This document shows positions 44,121 to 55,977 of a DNA stretch of 64,000 nt, piece after piece. The position numbers and the translations under genes are program-made. The DNA is from Beta vulgaris subsp. vulgaris (Eukaryota; Streptophyta; Magnoliopsida; Caryophyllales; Amaranthaceae). The stretch's first letter is position 1. Each line of letters starts with the position of its first letter. The DNA lies in contig NC_079202.1 of the NCBI RefSeq assembly GCF_026745355.1, positions 7,989,579 to 8,053,578 on the forward strand, in the 5' to 3' direction. The notes beneath the pieces are model-generated. The model was given only the letters and a program-made list of their open reading frames with translations. It had not been told where the DNA came from and did not search any database.

Positions 44121-45590
44121 ATGTCATCATCTACTGAAAATTCATCACCTACTCTTGAACTCACTCAAAATCCATGTTCTGTTTATTTTCTTCATCCTGC
44201 CGATAACACTTCTCAACATTTAGTTACTGCATCTTTTGATGGAGAAGGATACACGGATTGGAAAAGAATGATGATCATTGGATTATCTTCTAAAAATAAA
44301 ATGAGTTTTGTTGATGGAACTCTACCTAAGCCTAGTGATGAAAAAGAAGCTAAGGCTTGGGATCGTGCAAACAATATGGTTTGTGGCTGGATCTTGAGGT
44401 CTTTAGGACCTAATATGGTGAGAAGTGCTTTACACCTACCTACAGCAAGAGCCATATGGCAAGACATTGAAGAGAGGTTTGGTCATTCTTCTGTGGCTCA
44501 ATTATACTCTCTTCAACAAGAACTTTCTAATCTGAACCAAGAAAATGATGATGTTTCATCATTTTTTACTAAAATGAAAGTCCTCTGAGATCAGCTTGAT
44601 GAAGCTGTACCTATTCCTTACTGTGAGTGTGGAAAATGCACCTGCAATCTTGCTAAACAATTTCTGAAAATACAACAAGATCAAAGGCTGGTTCATTTTC
44701 TTATGAAGTTAAAAGATGCATTTCAGCAAGTTAGAACCAACATATTGATGATGGATAATCTGCCACCTATCACACAAGCTTACAGATTGCTCTTGCAAGA
44801 GCAGAAACACAAAGATTTGACTATTCTGAACAATCAAAACAACACTTAACTTATGGCTCTAGCTGCAAACAAGAGGTTTCATAATTCTCATAAGTTTCAG
44901 CCTGGAGGTTCTGGAAATGGCTCAGGGACTAAAAGAGGTTCTCACTACTATTGCACACATTGCAAAGTACCAGGCCATAGTCTTGAAAGATGCTTCAAGA
45001 TTCATGGTTATCCTGCTCATTGGAAGCCTCACAAGAAGTTTGCAGCTGCTGAACAAACTGATTCAGTTCCTGCTACTGAAGAAATTCCTTCTACTGTTCC
45101 AATGGCACAGTATCAACACCTGTTGAGTCTTCTTGGTGATCATAAAGCCACTGATACACCTACTCCTACAGCTCCTACAGCCTTATTTGCTGGTAAGCTT
45201 TGCTTACTTTCTTCAATGAATTCTGGTTGGATTGTTGACAGTGGAGCTTCGGATCATATATGTTATGATCTTTCCTTATTTTCTGAGTACAAGATGGTGA
45301 CTGGCTCTCCTAATACACACATTACAATCCCTGATGGTAGCAAGGTTCTTATTACTCACATTGGAACAGTAAAGCTGAATGAACATATTACACTGAAGCA
45401 TGTCTTATATGTTCCTGGATTCCACTTTAATTTAATCTCTAGGCCCAAGATTTGTGCTGACATGTCTTGTGAAATGAAGTTTACTTATGATTTTTGTCTC
45501 CTACAGGGCCCTTCCCTAACAGCACCGATTCTTCTTGGTAAACTTCATAATGGCCTCTACTATGCTGGTGTGAAGTCATCTGTTTGACAC
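44121..45590 (+). pseudogene. copia 2 gag and protease
   Basis: ATG 44121 opens gag ('MSSSTENSSPTLELTQNP'). It reads 'FDGEGYTDWKRMMIIGL', 'NKMSFVDGTLPKPS' and 'AIWQDIEERFGHSS' up to TGA 44586. The same frame resumes with 'CECGKCTCNL' to TAA 44847, and again from 44853 through a CCHC knuckle 'CTHCKVPGHSLERC' (about 44955-44996). The aspartic protease 'GWIVDSGASDHICYDLSLF' follows (about 45226-45282). The frame stops at TGA 45585 and continues beyond in the same frame. So three point nonsense mutations break an otherwise collinear gag-PR frame. Gag would build the particle and PR would cleave the polyprotein. Confidence 0.9.
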
Positions 45591-48420
45591 TCTTCTTCCT
45601 CTAAAGATACTGCTGCTGTGCATATAAATAATGTCTCTGTTAATGCTGTTGTTGACAATAATGCCAAATTGTGGCACTTGAGAATGGGATACCTCCCTTT
45701 TAGTCAGCTTAAACATGTTTTTTCTGATATGAACATTAAGCATGACATGGATTGTATCTGTCAAATTTGTCCTAAAGCCAAGCAATGCAGGCCCAGTTTT
45801 CCTCTTAGTACTTCCAAAAGTGACAAACCATTTCAATTGTTACATATTGATATTTGGGGTGCATATAAACATGCTACTATTACTGGATGCAAATTCTTTC
45901 TCACAATAGTAGATGACTTCACCAGGTTCACCTGGGTTCATTTCATCAAATATAAATCTGATGTTATTCCAATTCTGACTCATTTTGTGGCTTATGTAGA
46001 AAACCAATTTTCATGCATTGTTAATACTATTCGAAGTGACAATGCTAAGGAATTATGTGAAGGAGATCTTATGGCATTCTATAAGTCTAAAGGCATCCTA
46101 CATCAGAAGAATTGTCCACACACACCTCAGCAGAATGGCCTAGTTGAGAGAAAACATAGACATCTTCTGGAATGTGCAAGGGCTCTTTATTTTCAGTCTC
46201 AATTGCCAGTTTCCCTATGGGGAGAATGTGTCCTTACAGCTACTCATATCATCAACAGGATGCCACTGTCAGTTCTAAATCATGTTTCACCTTACCAGAA
46301 GTTATATCATGTTGCTCCTGATGTTTCTCATTTTAGGGTATTTGGCAGCTTATGCTTTGTGTCTACTTATAAAGCTGGGAGATCAAAGTTGGATTCAAGG
46401 GTAGATTCATGTGTGTTCATAGGTTATCCATCAAATCAAAAAGCCTATAAGGTGTATAACCCTTCTACTCACAAAATATATGTTTCTAGGGATGTTGTTT
46501 TTCATGAACAACATTTTCCATACCATATGAAGTCATCTTCTTCCAATACATCTCCATTTCAATTCTTTCTTCCCTCAAATAATAGTGATCATATTTTTTA
46601 TGATCCTTTTGAACTTGATGCACTACCTCCTCCCACTTCTTCTCCTCCTCCTTCTCCACCTTCTTCTCCTCTTTCTTCTTTACCATCATCTCCTGCTCTT
46701 TCTTCTTCTCCCGCTACTCAAGATCCTACTTCTTTGCTTCCTAATACACCACCTCCACCCAGGCACACTTCCAGATCCATTAAACCACCTCACTGGCTGC
46801 AAGATTATGGCTGCAAGATTATGTCTGCAATTCTGCAAATTCTCACTGGTGCAATATTGTCTCATTCTCTTCTTTTTCTTCCACTTCTCAAGCTCTCATT
46901 GCACACTCTACTGATCTGGTTTAACCTACTTCCTATACTGAGGCAGCCTCTGATCCACTATGGGTGGAAGCCATGAACAAGGAACTTACAGCCTTGGATG
47001 CCAATCATACATGGGATATTGTTGACCTACCACATGGCAAGAAACCTATTGGTAATAAATGGGTTTTTAAGATCAAATTAAAAGCTAATGGCCAGGCAGA
47101 AAGATACAAAGCTAGGTTGGTAGCCAAGGGCTACAACCAAAAGTATGGAGTTGATTACATGGAAACTTTTTCTCCTGTCATCAAGATGCCCACAGAAAGG
47201 TGCATTCTAGCCTTAACAGCTTATAAAAGTTGGAAAATCTTCCAACTTGATGTCAATAATGCGTTTCTTCATGGAGACCTCCATGAAGAAGTGTACATGA
47301 AGTTACCAGAAGGATCTCCTAATCCTAAGAATCAAGTTTGCAAGCTTAAAAAGTCCCTCTATGGACTAAAGCAGGCATCCAGACAATGGTTTGCAAAGTT
47401 GGTTGAAGCTTTGTTAGTTGATGGTTTTACTCAATCCAAGAATGATTATAGTCTCTTTATCAAACATAGAGACTCTCTAATCACTATTGCTGCTGTGTAT
47501 GTTGATGATATGATCATCACAGGCAATGATCTCTCTAGTATTCATGCTCTTAAACAACATCTTGATGAAGCTTTCAGCATCAAAACCTTGGAGAGCTTAG
47601 TTTCTTTCTTGGATTGGAGGTTAGTTATCTTCCTGAAGGGATAACTATGACCCAAAAGAAGTTCACCAAAGAACTTCTTTCTTCATCTGGTATTACAAAG
47701 TTCAAATCTGCAGTTACACCTCTTCCTTTGAATCATAAACTCTCTGCCTCATCAGGAGATCTTCTCCAAGATCCTAGCTTCTACAGATGTCTAGTGGGGA
47801 AACTGAACTTTCTTACTCACACTCGTCCTGATCTCTCTTATTTAGTTCAGGTTTTGAGTCAGTTTATGCAAAGTCCTCGACAACCTCACATGGAAGCTCT
47901 TCATCATGTTCTCTCTTATGTTTCTCATACTCTTGGACAAGGCATTTTATTAAAGGGTTCTCCTACACTCAAGCTTCAGGCTTTTTCAGATTCTGATTGG
48001 GCTTCATGCCCTGATTCAAGAAGGTCTTTATCAGGCTATCTTTTGATGTTAGGGGATTCTCCTATTAGTTGGAAGAGTAAAAAGCAAGCCACTATATCAA
48101 GGTCTTCTTCTGAAGCAGAGTATAGGGCCATGGCCAGTGCTGCTGCAGAAATAACCTGGATGGTCAGATTGCTCACTGAGTTACAAGTGCATGATCTCAC
48201 TCCTGTCACCCTTCATTGTGACAACCAATCAGCACTGCACATAGCTAGGAATCTAGTATTCCATGAACGCACAAAACATATTGACATTGATTGTCATTTT
48301 ACCAGAGAAAAAGTCATGGAGGGGTTTACTTGAGCTCACATACTTACCTACTGGCAAGCAGTTAGCTGATGTTTTTACAAAAGTTCTCCCTTCTGCTCAG
48401 TTTCAGCTTCTCTTATCCAA
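45591..48420 (+). pseudogene. copia 2 integrase, RT and RNase H
   Basis: The integrase frame (to 46976) shows 'LWHLRMGYLPFSQLKHV', 'CPKAKQCRPSFP', 'HIDIWGAYK', 'RSDNAKELCEGD' and 'TPQQNGLVERKHRHLLE', then 'RVFGSLCFVSTYKAG'. An S/P/T-rich linker precedes a frameshift near 46800-46850 and a TAA at 46922. RT follows: 'AMNKELTALDANHTWDIVDL', 'LDVNNAFLHGDLHEEVYM', 'LYGLKQASRQWFAKL' and the catalytic 'YVDDMIITG' (about 47499-47525). A base lost from an A-run near 47583 shifts the frame before 'TMTQKKFTKELL'. RNase H has 'SDSDWASCPDSRRSLSGYL', 'SSSEAEYRAM' and 'CDNQSALHIARNLVFHERTK'. An extra G near 48320 shifts the final 'ELTYLPTGKQLADVFTK'. All catalytic residues are in place; only the frames are broken. 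Confidence 0.92.
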
Positions 48421-48459
48421 ACTTGGCATGTTTCCAACCTTGCCAAGTTTGAGGGGGGA

Positions 48460-48776
48460 TGTTAAGCATGCTCACTCTCCTATTAGGATGCTTATACAAT
48501 CAGATGATGACAGCAACACTGGTGCCACATCAGCATAACAAACTCTAACAATCATAACAAACTCTAACAGACACTCTCAGTTTCTGTTATTCAGTTAGAG
48601 TTTTCTTTCTCTCTGTGTATATATAAAGAGATGATTAGTCTGTAATAATTTAATTCATTCAATAATATTTTCTCTGAATCTCTCAATTCTCTCTCTCTTC
48701 TTTCTTACAATCAGTTCTAATTCATTACAGAACTGAGTTCTATAGCTGAAATGTGTTAGTTTTATGAAAACTTTCA
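48460..48776 (+). repeat. 3' LTR of copia 2
   Basis: 317 bp, pairs with 43457-43777, and follows the polypurine tract TGAGGGGGGA. Three substitutions and the 4-bp AACT deletion are the only differences. Confidence 0.95.
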
Positions 48777-48781
48777 GAGGA

Positions 48782-49880
48782 ATATGTTATTAGCCAAAAA
48801 AATGCTTCACCATCAACCTTCCCTGGCTACTATTACTATACACTTTGGCAGGAAGAATAAGAGGTCCAAACAATATTAACAATATTTTCTTACGTCTTTT
48901 TACCTTTTTACTTTGCAATGAAAAGCTTACAAGTGTCATCCATGTCTGAGAGTGTATGTAGGCCAACATTGCCCAACTCACTAAGCCTTCCACTAACTAA
49001 GATTTAAAAAAGGTGGATTGGCACATGAAAGTGGTGTACTTGTTGACTATTCGACAAGATCATGTAGCAATTACATTCTCATATCCATTCTAATACCACA
49101 ACTTATATAACACCGATCCACGCCTTCAACTACCCATTTAATGCTAACAGAAGATATAGTTGTATTTGATTAAGCAATTATGCTAGGAAGCAGATAAACG
49201 TAAACAGAAAAGATAGACTGATTAGATTATTGATCTTATTATTGTCTAGGGTCCAATTTATATCTAATACAAGTATAACAAAATTCCAACATAATGTATC
49301 CCTAAACGTCGCTCTACTTACTTGCGGACACCAAAGTATGCCATTTTAAACACTAAAGGCTATTGTTAGCTCAATCTCAATTGTAGATAGATTTCCACTT
49401 CTTTCCTGATCCCCAACTTACCGTGTTGTAAATAAGTAATCAAGAGAATTCACAGAAGCATCAAGCATGCTATGGACTGAAAAAGAAAAATTGCACTCAT
49501 TAGAAATCTAACATTAAACCTACCTCCAAAAGCTAGAGAACTTTGTAGTTTGTACACCCACCCAAAAATGATCCAGCACCTCTTTAAGCAAAGAAGAAGG
49601 CAGCTTTTAAGTGTTCAAGTGCCTTTTTTAATCCACCTATTCAGAGAGTAAATTAGCTAATAGGACAAATAGACCAACTATGATTTGCAAACTAAATGAA
49701 AAGTAACAACGAAATAATAGAAGTTAAAAAATTAAGATAAAAAAGAAAAGAACATTATCCCATATAAAAAGGGGAGATTGAAAAAAAAAGAGAAAGAGGA
49801 AAGAGAAATTGTTGTTGTGTGGAGGGAAATCAGATACAAAATCAGTTTAACTAATACAAGTCACTCATGATTGATGATAC
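48782..49880. other. AT-rich, no gene
   Basis: Continuation of the sequence interrupted by copia 2. Nothing recognised. Confidence 0.45.
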
Positions 49881-51365
49881 CACTAGTAGAATAAATGCTA
49901 CTTGCTGCGGTTAAAAAGTGCCCTATTGCTGCGGTTTTGGGCGGGCAGCAATTAAGGGCGCAGCAATAGGTAATTAATATATTGCTGCGGTTTTTAACCG
50001 CAGCAATATGTATTTTTTAATATTAAAAAGAAACACCTAATGCTGCGGTTTTGCACAAAACCCGCAGCAATATGTGCATTTTTTCAAAAAAAAAAATTTT
50101 TTTTTGAAATTAAAATCATCAATTTTAAGAATACTTATAATGCAATAAAAACTAAAGTAACTAAAACATCATATCAAGTTATCAACCAGCGAAAATACAA
50201 CAGAAGCATAACAACAATATTCAAATTCATAAAATATTAATGGAAGACAATCCTAAACATCATATCTAAATCAAAAATAAAAACAATAAAGAAAATAAAA
50301 ATTACAGAAATTTACATCTAAATCCAAAATTAGAATAAAAAATAATGACAACAAAAATAAATACAGAAGTTTCGATCTTAATTAAAATAAAAATAAAGAA
50401 AAAAAATACATAAGTTTAGATATAAAGGAAGAAAACAGAAAAAAAACTAAACACCAAGGAACCGCCGACGGAGGCCGATGATACTAACGGCCGACGAGGC
50501 GACGAAGGCAGATGAAGGAGTTCGGTGTTGATGAAACTCGACCGAAGGCAGATTCGACTGTGTTCACGGATGTGGCAGCAGGCGGTCTGATGAGAATCGC
50601 CGGAAATCAAAGAAAAAACAGTGAAGGCTCGCCGGAAAATCGTAGCAAGAACAAAAAATGAAAAATAAATGTGACGAACTTACCGGAATGTCAAAAGCTT
50701 CACCGACAAACGCACCAAGAAAGCCCCAAAAGTCCAAAAACTTCTAGCCCTAAACGGTATAAAAAATGAACAAAACCCTCAATGAAAATCTCGAACTCCT
50801 CTCTCTCTCTCCTTCGATGCGGCGAATTGAATGGTCGGATTCTTCACTGAATGGCCGACGAAGAATAGAAAGGCCGACGGGCTGAGAAGGGTGAAGGCAA
50901 GAAGGACGAGATGAAGAAGAACGACGGCTGAAATTTCGAGGAGAGAGAACGAGATGAAGAAGAACGACGGCTGAGAAGGAAGGAGATTTCAAGGAGGAGA
51001 GAGAAATGAGGAAAAGACTGAAATGCGAGTGTCCCCAAACCCTAGCGCCTATTATATGAAATAAATGGGATATTGCTGCGGTTTTTTATTATAAACCGCA
51101 GCAATATATTAAAATGTTATTTTCTTAAAATTATTTTTTAATATATTGCTGCGGTTTCCACGTGGAAACCGCAGCAATATTTGCTGCTATGGGCCCACAT
51201 GTTTTTCAAAATTTGTCCGTTGAATAATATTGCTGCGGTTTTTGGCGGGAAACAGCAGCAATATTGTCATTTTCAATTTTTTTTTTCTTTTTGCGTGTTA
51301 TATTGCTGCGTATAGGTAAAACCGCAGCAATATCAGCGCAGCAAATAGCATTTATTCTACTAGTG
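49881..51365. mobile_element. CACTA element 3 (non-autonomous)
   Basis: Near-perfect inverted ends: CACTAGTAGAATAAATGCTA on the left and the same 20 bases reverse-complemented on the right. A 3-bp duplication TAC flanks it (49878-49880 and 51366-51368). Subterminal TATTGCTGCGG motifs occur many times in both orientations (49905-50080 and 51070-51345). At 1485 bp it has no transposase. On the minus strand the centre (about 51050-50450) looks like a promoter plus leader with CTCTCTC, CGCCGG and an AAG|GTAAG-like site. A phrase CGTCGTTCTTCTTCATCTCG within it is directly duplicated (about 50900-50985). I recognise no protein. Confidence 0.9.
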
Positions 51366-51368
51366 TAC

Positions 51369-52653
51369 TCATTTAGCTAACCATCTTTTAGGGTTTAAAA
51401 ATAAGAACATAAAGACCAGAAGGGCCAGAATCATCCTCAACAACAATTACTAAACATACCATGCGCTCAAAGACAAGCCCTGGAGCAAACCAAAACTTGC
51501 AAAATATGTCAATATGAATACTGCCTTCTCTATTCATCAAATCATTGCTATACAAGAAATTTTGCAATGAGCAAAGAGCTCTACACATAGAATAAAAATT
51601 ATTCAACAGCTCTCTTTTATGTCAAACTAAAAAAGAGAATATCTATGAACTCACAGGTACTACCTACAAACTTGAAGGAGCAAATCTTTATCTTCTGACT
51701 AAAAACCCTAAAACAAAATCACCACATTAAAGTCACCTAAACTATCCATTCCAAATCAGCACCAAATCACTACAAACCATTTCACTAATAAACAACCAAG
51801 AAATTTGATAAATGAGCCAGAAAATATCCAAAAATAAGCAAAAGTTCTCAAAACAAAGACTAAGAAAGCATTTACTCAATTAACAAATTGTAACCCAAAA
51901 ACACTAATTAAACAAGGCATTCATAATATAAATACATAAAATTTTAAAAATACCTGAATGTAGCATCCTTGGAACAGAAGAATTGGAGTTGCTACAAATC
52001 TGCAAAATCCTTAAAAATTAAACTGAAAGTAAGCATTAAAACAGTAAAAAAATCATTCAATAAAACAAATTAGGTTAGTTTCACAGGAGATAAAATTTGA
52101 TGATCAAGTTAGAGGTGAAGAGAAGGAGAGAGTTCATCATCTATAATGGAATTTTCTTTGAGTTCGTCATCTATAATATCTGTCTCTAATGTTCTCATGT
52201 CTCTATAAGACCTTCACCACCCTCCAATTAACACCCGTCAGAAAACGGAAAAAAGAAGGCCAAGTAAGAGGGAAAAATAATTAAACCCTTGACAGACATC
52301 TAGCAAGCCAAAAGGCTGTTGGCACTGTTCAAACAAAACAATCTGCACTTCACTATTCATGGTTGAGATGGAAGGTAATGTTCTTCACTTGATAGCTGCC
52401 AATTTTAGTACTTGATGTACACTTATCGAGTATTTTATATTGAGAAGGAAAAAGAATTTATTCAGCTTCTTTCCCATGTATTTGAGTTGTTGATTTTCTA
52501 AAAGTGAGATTCTACCTGAACATTTTACGCAAACCATGTAATAAATAACTGGCTAGTTAGACATGTCTGCTCTCATGCAAACTACTGCGAACAAAAAAAA
52601 ACTCAAAATTTACATGTTACACAAGAAACCTGCCCGTTAGATAAGGATATTAC
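51369..52653. other. AT-rich; possible captured-gene introns
   Basis: No exon recognised. A 72-codon minus-strand ORF (51388-51606) has unbiased composition ('GSIHIDIFCKFWFAPGLVFE') but no family I know. The expected next MOR1 exon is not found here. Confidence 0.4.
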
Positions 52654-53924
52654 CTTTGTTAGTTTGATCAGACATTTGACAACAAGATCAGAGAAATTCT
52701 GATTTCTGACAGCAAAGGCTTCATTTGATGCTGGCGCTGGCCATTTGATCGGCATTATCCTGCATACAATGTCATTACTTCAGATAGAATAGAACAACGG
52801 TGATGAAACAGAGCAGCCACAGGCCAGTGCAGATGGACCAAGATCTTGAGCATCAAAACATTCAAAGCTTTCAGAAGTTGGTAACCATCATCCATGCGGG
52901 GAACCCGTTCATCCAAAAGTCAAAGCAGAAGTTCAGTAATTAGATTGTCAAGAGGGCTCTCCTTGACAATGAGCTAGAGTCTTATTTTGAAACGTCTGTA
53001 GTACACTAAACATCATCAAAAGAGCAACAAAGGAATATCATAAATTCTAGCAAAAGATGCTGCAAGAAGAATATCTACAGGTAGAGTACCACCTGCATCA
53101 GCGTGTTTAAGACATATTTACAAGATCTCGAAGAAGCGCCAGTTAGACTGAAGTCAAATGTCTTTGCAACCTGTTTTATGTTGCTCTGAGAATTATGTTG
53201 CACGATAAAGATGGACTCAAAATAGTGAGCAATGCAAGCAAGATATATACCTTATTGTCTAAGATTGAGACAAGCCGGTCTGCGTCCCTTACAATATCAT
53301 CCATTGCACTTCCATCAGGTTCATTCGTGGCCTGTGCCATCTCGTGGCAAACAACCTTCATTCCTTCTACAGACTGCAAAGAAAGATACAGTTAACAGAT
53401 GAAGTGTTGGATGCACAATCAAGCAAATATCAATTTTCCAAAAAAAAAACACTCAAAATATGGCATACATCAGTAGGAAAGAATTATCAGACAAACAGAA
53501 GACCTCCCTGCTCCATTGCACTGTATGCAATAAAGCGTCGTGTATTGTGCATAATGCAAAATAAACCCGGGGGAGAAATCTGAACTTTTTTGATAAAAGA
53601 TAATAAATACCTGCTCCGGTGCACCATATGCAATGATATCAAGTCCGTTGGACTAGTAACACCAGCATGTACACGAGGCAATGGGTTTCTCTCCACGTGC
53701 AGTTCAGGATGAGCATAGTGTTCCCTGAAAAAGCAATTCAAACAGATGAGTAGATGAGTAGATGAGCAACTTAAAACTGGACTAATGCAAGAAAGACATC
53801 AGAAGATACGAAGGAGCCAACAGAGCAAAAGAATACATTGAAACAATAAGCAGGCGACAAAACCTGGGCCAGCAATTGATCTTGAAACTTCTCCACTCTG
53901 TTCAGCTATATCAGACCTATAGAC
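52654..53924 (-). pseudogene. MOR1/GEM1 (XMAP215/Dis1-type) gene fragment, six exons
   Basis: Minus-strand exons with canonical splice sites match consecutive pieces of plant MOR1. They are: 'SDIAEQSGEVSRSIAGP' (53924 to about 53869); 'EHYAHPELHVERNPLPRVHA' running into 'DIIAYGAPEQ' (about 53736-53612); 'SVEGMKVVCHEMAQATNEPD' to 'DADRLVSILDNK' (53373-53251); 'VAKTFDFSLTGASSRSCKYV' to 'LNTLMQ' (53170-53093); 'LDNLITELLL*LLDERVPRM' to 'LKALNVLMLKIL' (about 52975-52840); and 'DNAD' then 'ASNEAFAVRNQNFSDLVVKC' to 'LIKLTK' (about 52752-52654). MOR1 is a TOG-domain microtubule polymerase, and this is part of its C-terminal half. Lesions are a deletion of about 13 nt where WNEA should precede LDII, a Trp codon changed to TGA in exon 5, and an internal deletion in exon 6. 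Introns are kept, so it was copied as DNA, not as mRNA. The rest of the gene is absent. Family recognition is from memory but rests on six collinear blocks. Confidence 0.88.
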
Positions 53925-54540
53925 ATATCCAAATAAATAATGTGACAATTACTTTAGGAGAAATTAGAATATTATATAAACAATAATTCAGTGGATAAAT
54001 AGTTAAGAGCAGTGCCATGAAGAAAATTAATAGAACTAAGACATAGTAGAATAAAGAGACCATGTAAGCTATGTTATACTTGTGCATGAAAGCTGAAGAC
54101 ATGCCAGTACAAAGACAGAAAAGGGAAGCAAAGGTAAAAAGAAGCAAGAAATAGAACCACAGAAGCACATCAAAAGATAAATCACAATAAATACGAAGCT
54201 CCCGTCTAATGCTGCTCATTATGATAAAGGTGGCACACAAAAGATAGGTTGGAAAGGCCAAAAAGATATAAAATTTTATGAAGTAAAAAATGATATCATT
54301 AGTCCCTACAGTAGCTGGATTGCTTTACAAGGTCCCAACTTTTGATTATCTCATAACCGTCCAAACTTTCAGTCCCTCCATAAAGGGATCCATAACTCAA
54401 TTTTATTTTTGTTAAATCGGTTAACCATGACACATGATACTCTTCTGTAAGACCTTAATTTCATTTTACTTAAACCAATGAAAGAGTGTCATGTATCATA
54501 AGAACCGATGATAGCAATTTTGAACAAGCTTTAAAACCCT
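53925..54540. other. No gene; contains an inverted repeat
   Basis: A 114-codon minus-strand ORF (53917-54261) is hydrophobic and directly abuts the first visible MOR1 exon, so it is most likely intron sequence. A hairpin-forming repeat lies at 54416-54509. Confidence 0.5.
54416..54509. repeat. Short imperfect inverted repeat (about 30-nt arms)
   Basis: The left arm starts ATCGGTT and continues to ATGATACTCTT. The right arm, reverse-complemented, starts ATCGGTT and continues to ATGACACTCTTT. The loop is about 35 nt. It may be a tiny MITE or a foldable hairpin. Confidence 0.65.
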
Positions 54541-55560
54541 ATTCTTGCAAGTGTACAAGATCTAGTAGATAGTGATAAATAATAGGGTATCGTACCCACA
54601 GGGAACGTGGGTTAATGTTTAATTCAACGTCTACTAATTTAATCCTAAGAAAATAAAATGATTGATGTGGTTATGACAATTAAACTAATTCGACTTAAAT
54701 TGTAATACTAAAATAATAAATTACTAAAATTCACGGACAACAAATAGTACGGAGGAACTTCTAGGACATTCGAATCCACCACTATCAATATGATTAACAA
54801 CTTAGTTTGAGTGAGATTTAATTGGTTTATCAAGCTACCTAAACTACAAGTTGGGATTACTTCCAACCAGATAGTGTTGTGATTAATTAGGTGACATAAC
54901 TTATCTAACTAAAGCATAAATTATTCAACTTTTCAACAACAATTCATGAAATACCATTGCATAACATCACTCTTTGAACTACAAGAACAAAGTGTGTGAA
55001 TTTGATAACAATATAAACTAATAAATCATTCTACAAGAATAATAATCAATCTATATTGCAAACAATAAATAAACTTAACAATAATCTCTATAGTTATGCA
55101 ATCATAAACCATAATCAATTCCCAAACAAAACTAAATTATCAAATCATACTAATATGGGTTTCATCTAGGCCCTAGAATAGAAAAAATAGCTACTCATAG
55201 TTGAAGAGAATATCACCCAATTATAAGAAACCATGGCTGAAAAATCTGACGGAAGGCTCGAATTGACGTTGTTGTACTGCTGCCTTCGTCTTCCTTCGTC
55301 GAACTCTGCCGCCTTCCGCTTCCCTCCTTCTCTTCTGGTTGTCTTCTCCGTCCCCCCTAGAGTTCCCCTCCTGCCAAACCCTTTCTTTCCTTGTGATGCG
55401 TCCCTTTCGGCCCACCAAAACCAAAATCCATCCAGCTCCCTTTTCTTCTTTTGTTGTATTGTGGATTAAATGAAAGCCCAAATTCTTATTCGATCTTCTC
55501 CTTGATGCTGCGTGGGATTTTGGTCGAAAAAAAGAGTAGGTTTTTTTTGTCTCTTTCTTC
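54541..55560. repeat. Unclassified plant repeat with GGGTATCGTACCCACAGGGA
   Basis: The phrase around 54583-54603 (AATAGGGTATCGTACCCACAG) is one I associate with a widespread plant repeat, but I cannot name its class. An AT-rich kilobase and a C/T-rich end near 55230-55480 follow. The ORFs on both strands at 55221-55481 overlap and mirror each other's composition, so I do not call them genes. Confidence 0.35.
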
Positions 55561-55833
55561 TTTTTGCTTATTTACATTAATGGGTTTAGTCCATTGATTC
55601 ATCAAAGGCCACTTTCCTTTTATTTGACTCCCGATACGATTATGTACCTGCCAACATTCAATAACTTATTACCAGTATAGAAATATAATATAGGTAAAAG
55701 TAAAATATAATTATATAAGCACAATTACTATATAATTTATAAAAACAACTAAAACCCACAACTTATTGTTTATAATACTAATAAAGAGCTAGTAAAAGTA
55801 AATAAGAAGGTTATAATATATAATAATTCACCC
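55561..55833. other. AT-rich, no feature
   Basis: Nothing recognisable. Confidence 0.45.
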
Positions 55834-55977
55834 TTATCAACCGACATGTCCCTAATGTTGCTGTTGTTGAAATGTTGTTGTTGTTGATGCTGTTGCGAAG
55901 CTGTAGCGGAGGATGACGACAACGCCGGCGGTGCAGCAGCAGACTCCAGATTCCGGCCATTCCGACCGGCATCAGTG
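55834..55977 (-). pseudogene. Unidentified Ser/Ala/Gln-rich exon-like segment
   Basis: On the minus strand, TTCATTAAAG precedes 'HTDAGRNGRNLESAAAPPAL', then 'SSSSATASQQHQQQQHFNNS' and 'NIRDMSVDKG', followed by GTGAAT. The GC content and codon-like pattern contrast with the AT-rich surroundings and suggest an exon of a low-complexity region of a regulatory protein. I do not recognise the gene. It is on the same strand as the MOR1 fragment and RPA gene, so it may be another captured piece. Confidence 0.4.

Larger units (their letters stand above)
43457..48776 (+). mobile_element. Ty1-copia retrotransposon 2 (recent insertion)
   Basis: Complete 5.3-kb element with LTRs at 43457-43777 and 48460-48776, PBS TGGTATCAGAGC (43778-43789), polypurine tract TGAGGGGGGA (48450-48459) and a perfect 5-bp duplication GAGGA (43452-43456 and 48777-48781). 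The LTRs differ by three substitutions and one 4-bp indel, so insertion was recent. The domain order PR-INT-RT-RH makes it copia. Despite its youth, gag-pol has at least four stops and three frameshifts. It lies in the interval that would belong to the leftward Helitron, so it inserted after that DNA was in place. Confidence 0.95.

Noticed and set aside
53917..54261. 114-codon hydrophobic minus-strand ORF as a membrane protein
   Set aside because: It directly precedes a MOR1 exon, has AT-driven Phe/Leu/Ile composition, and is best read as intron.
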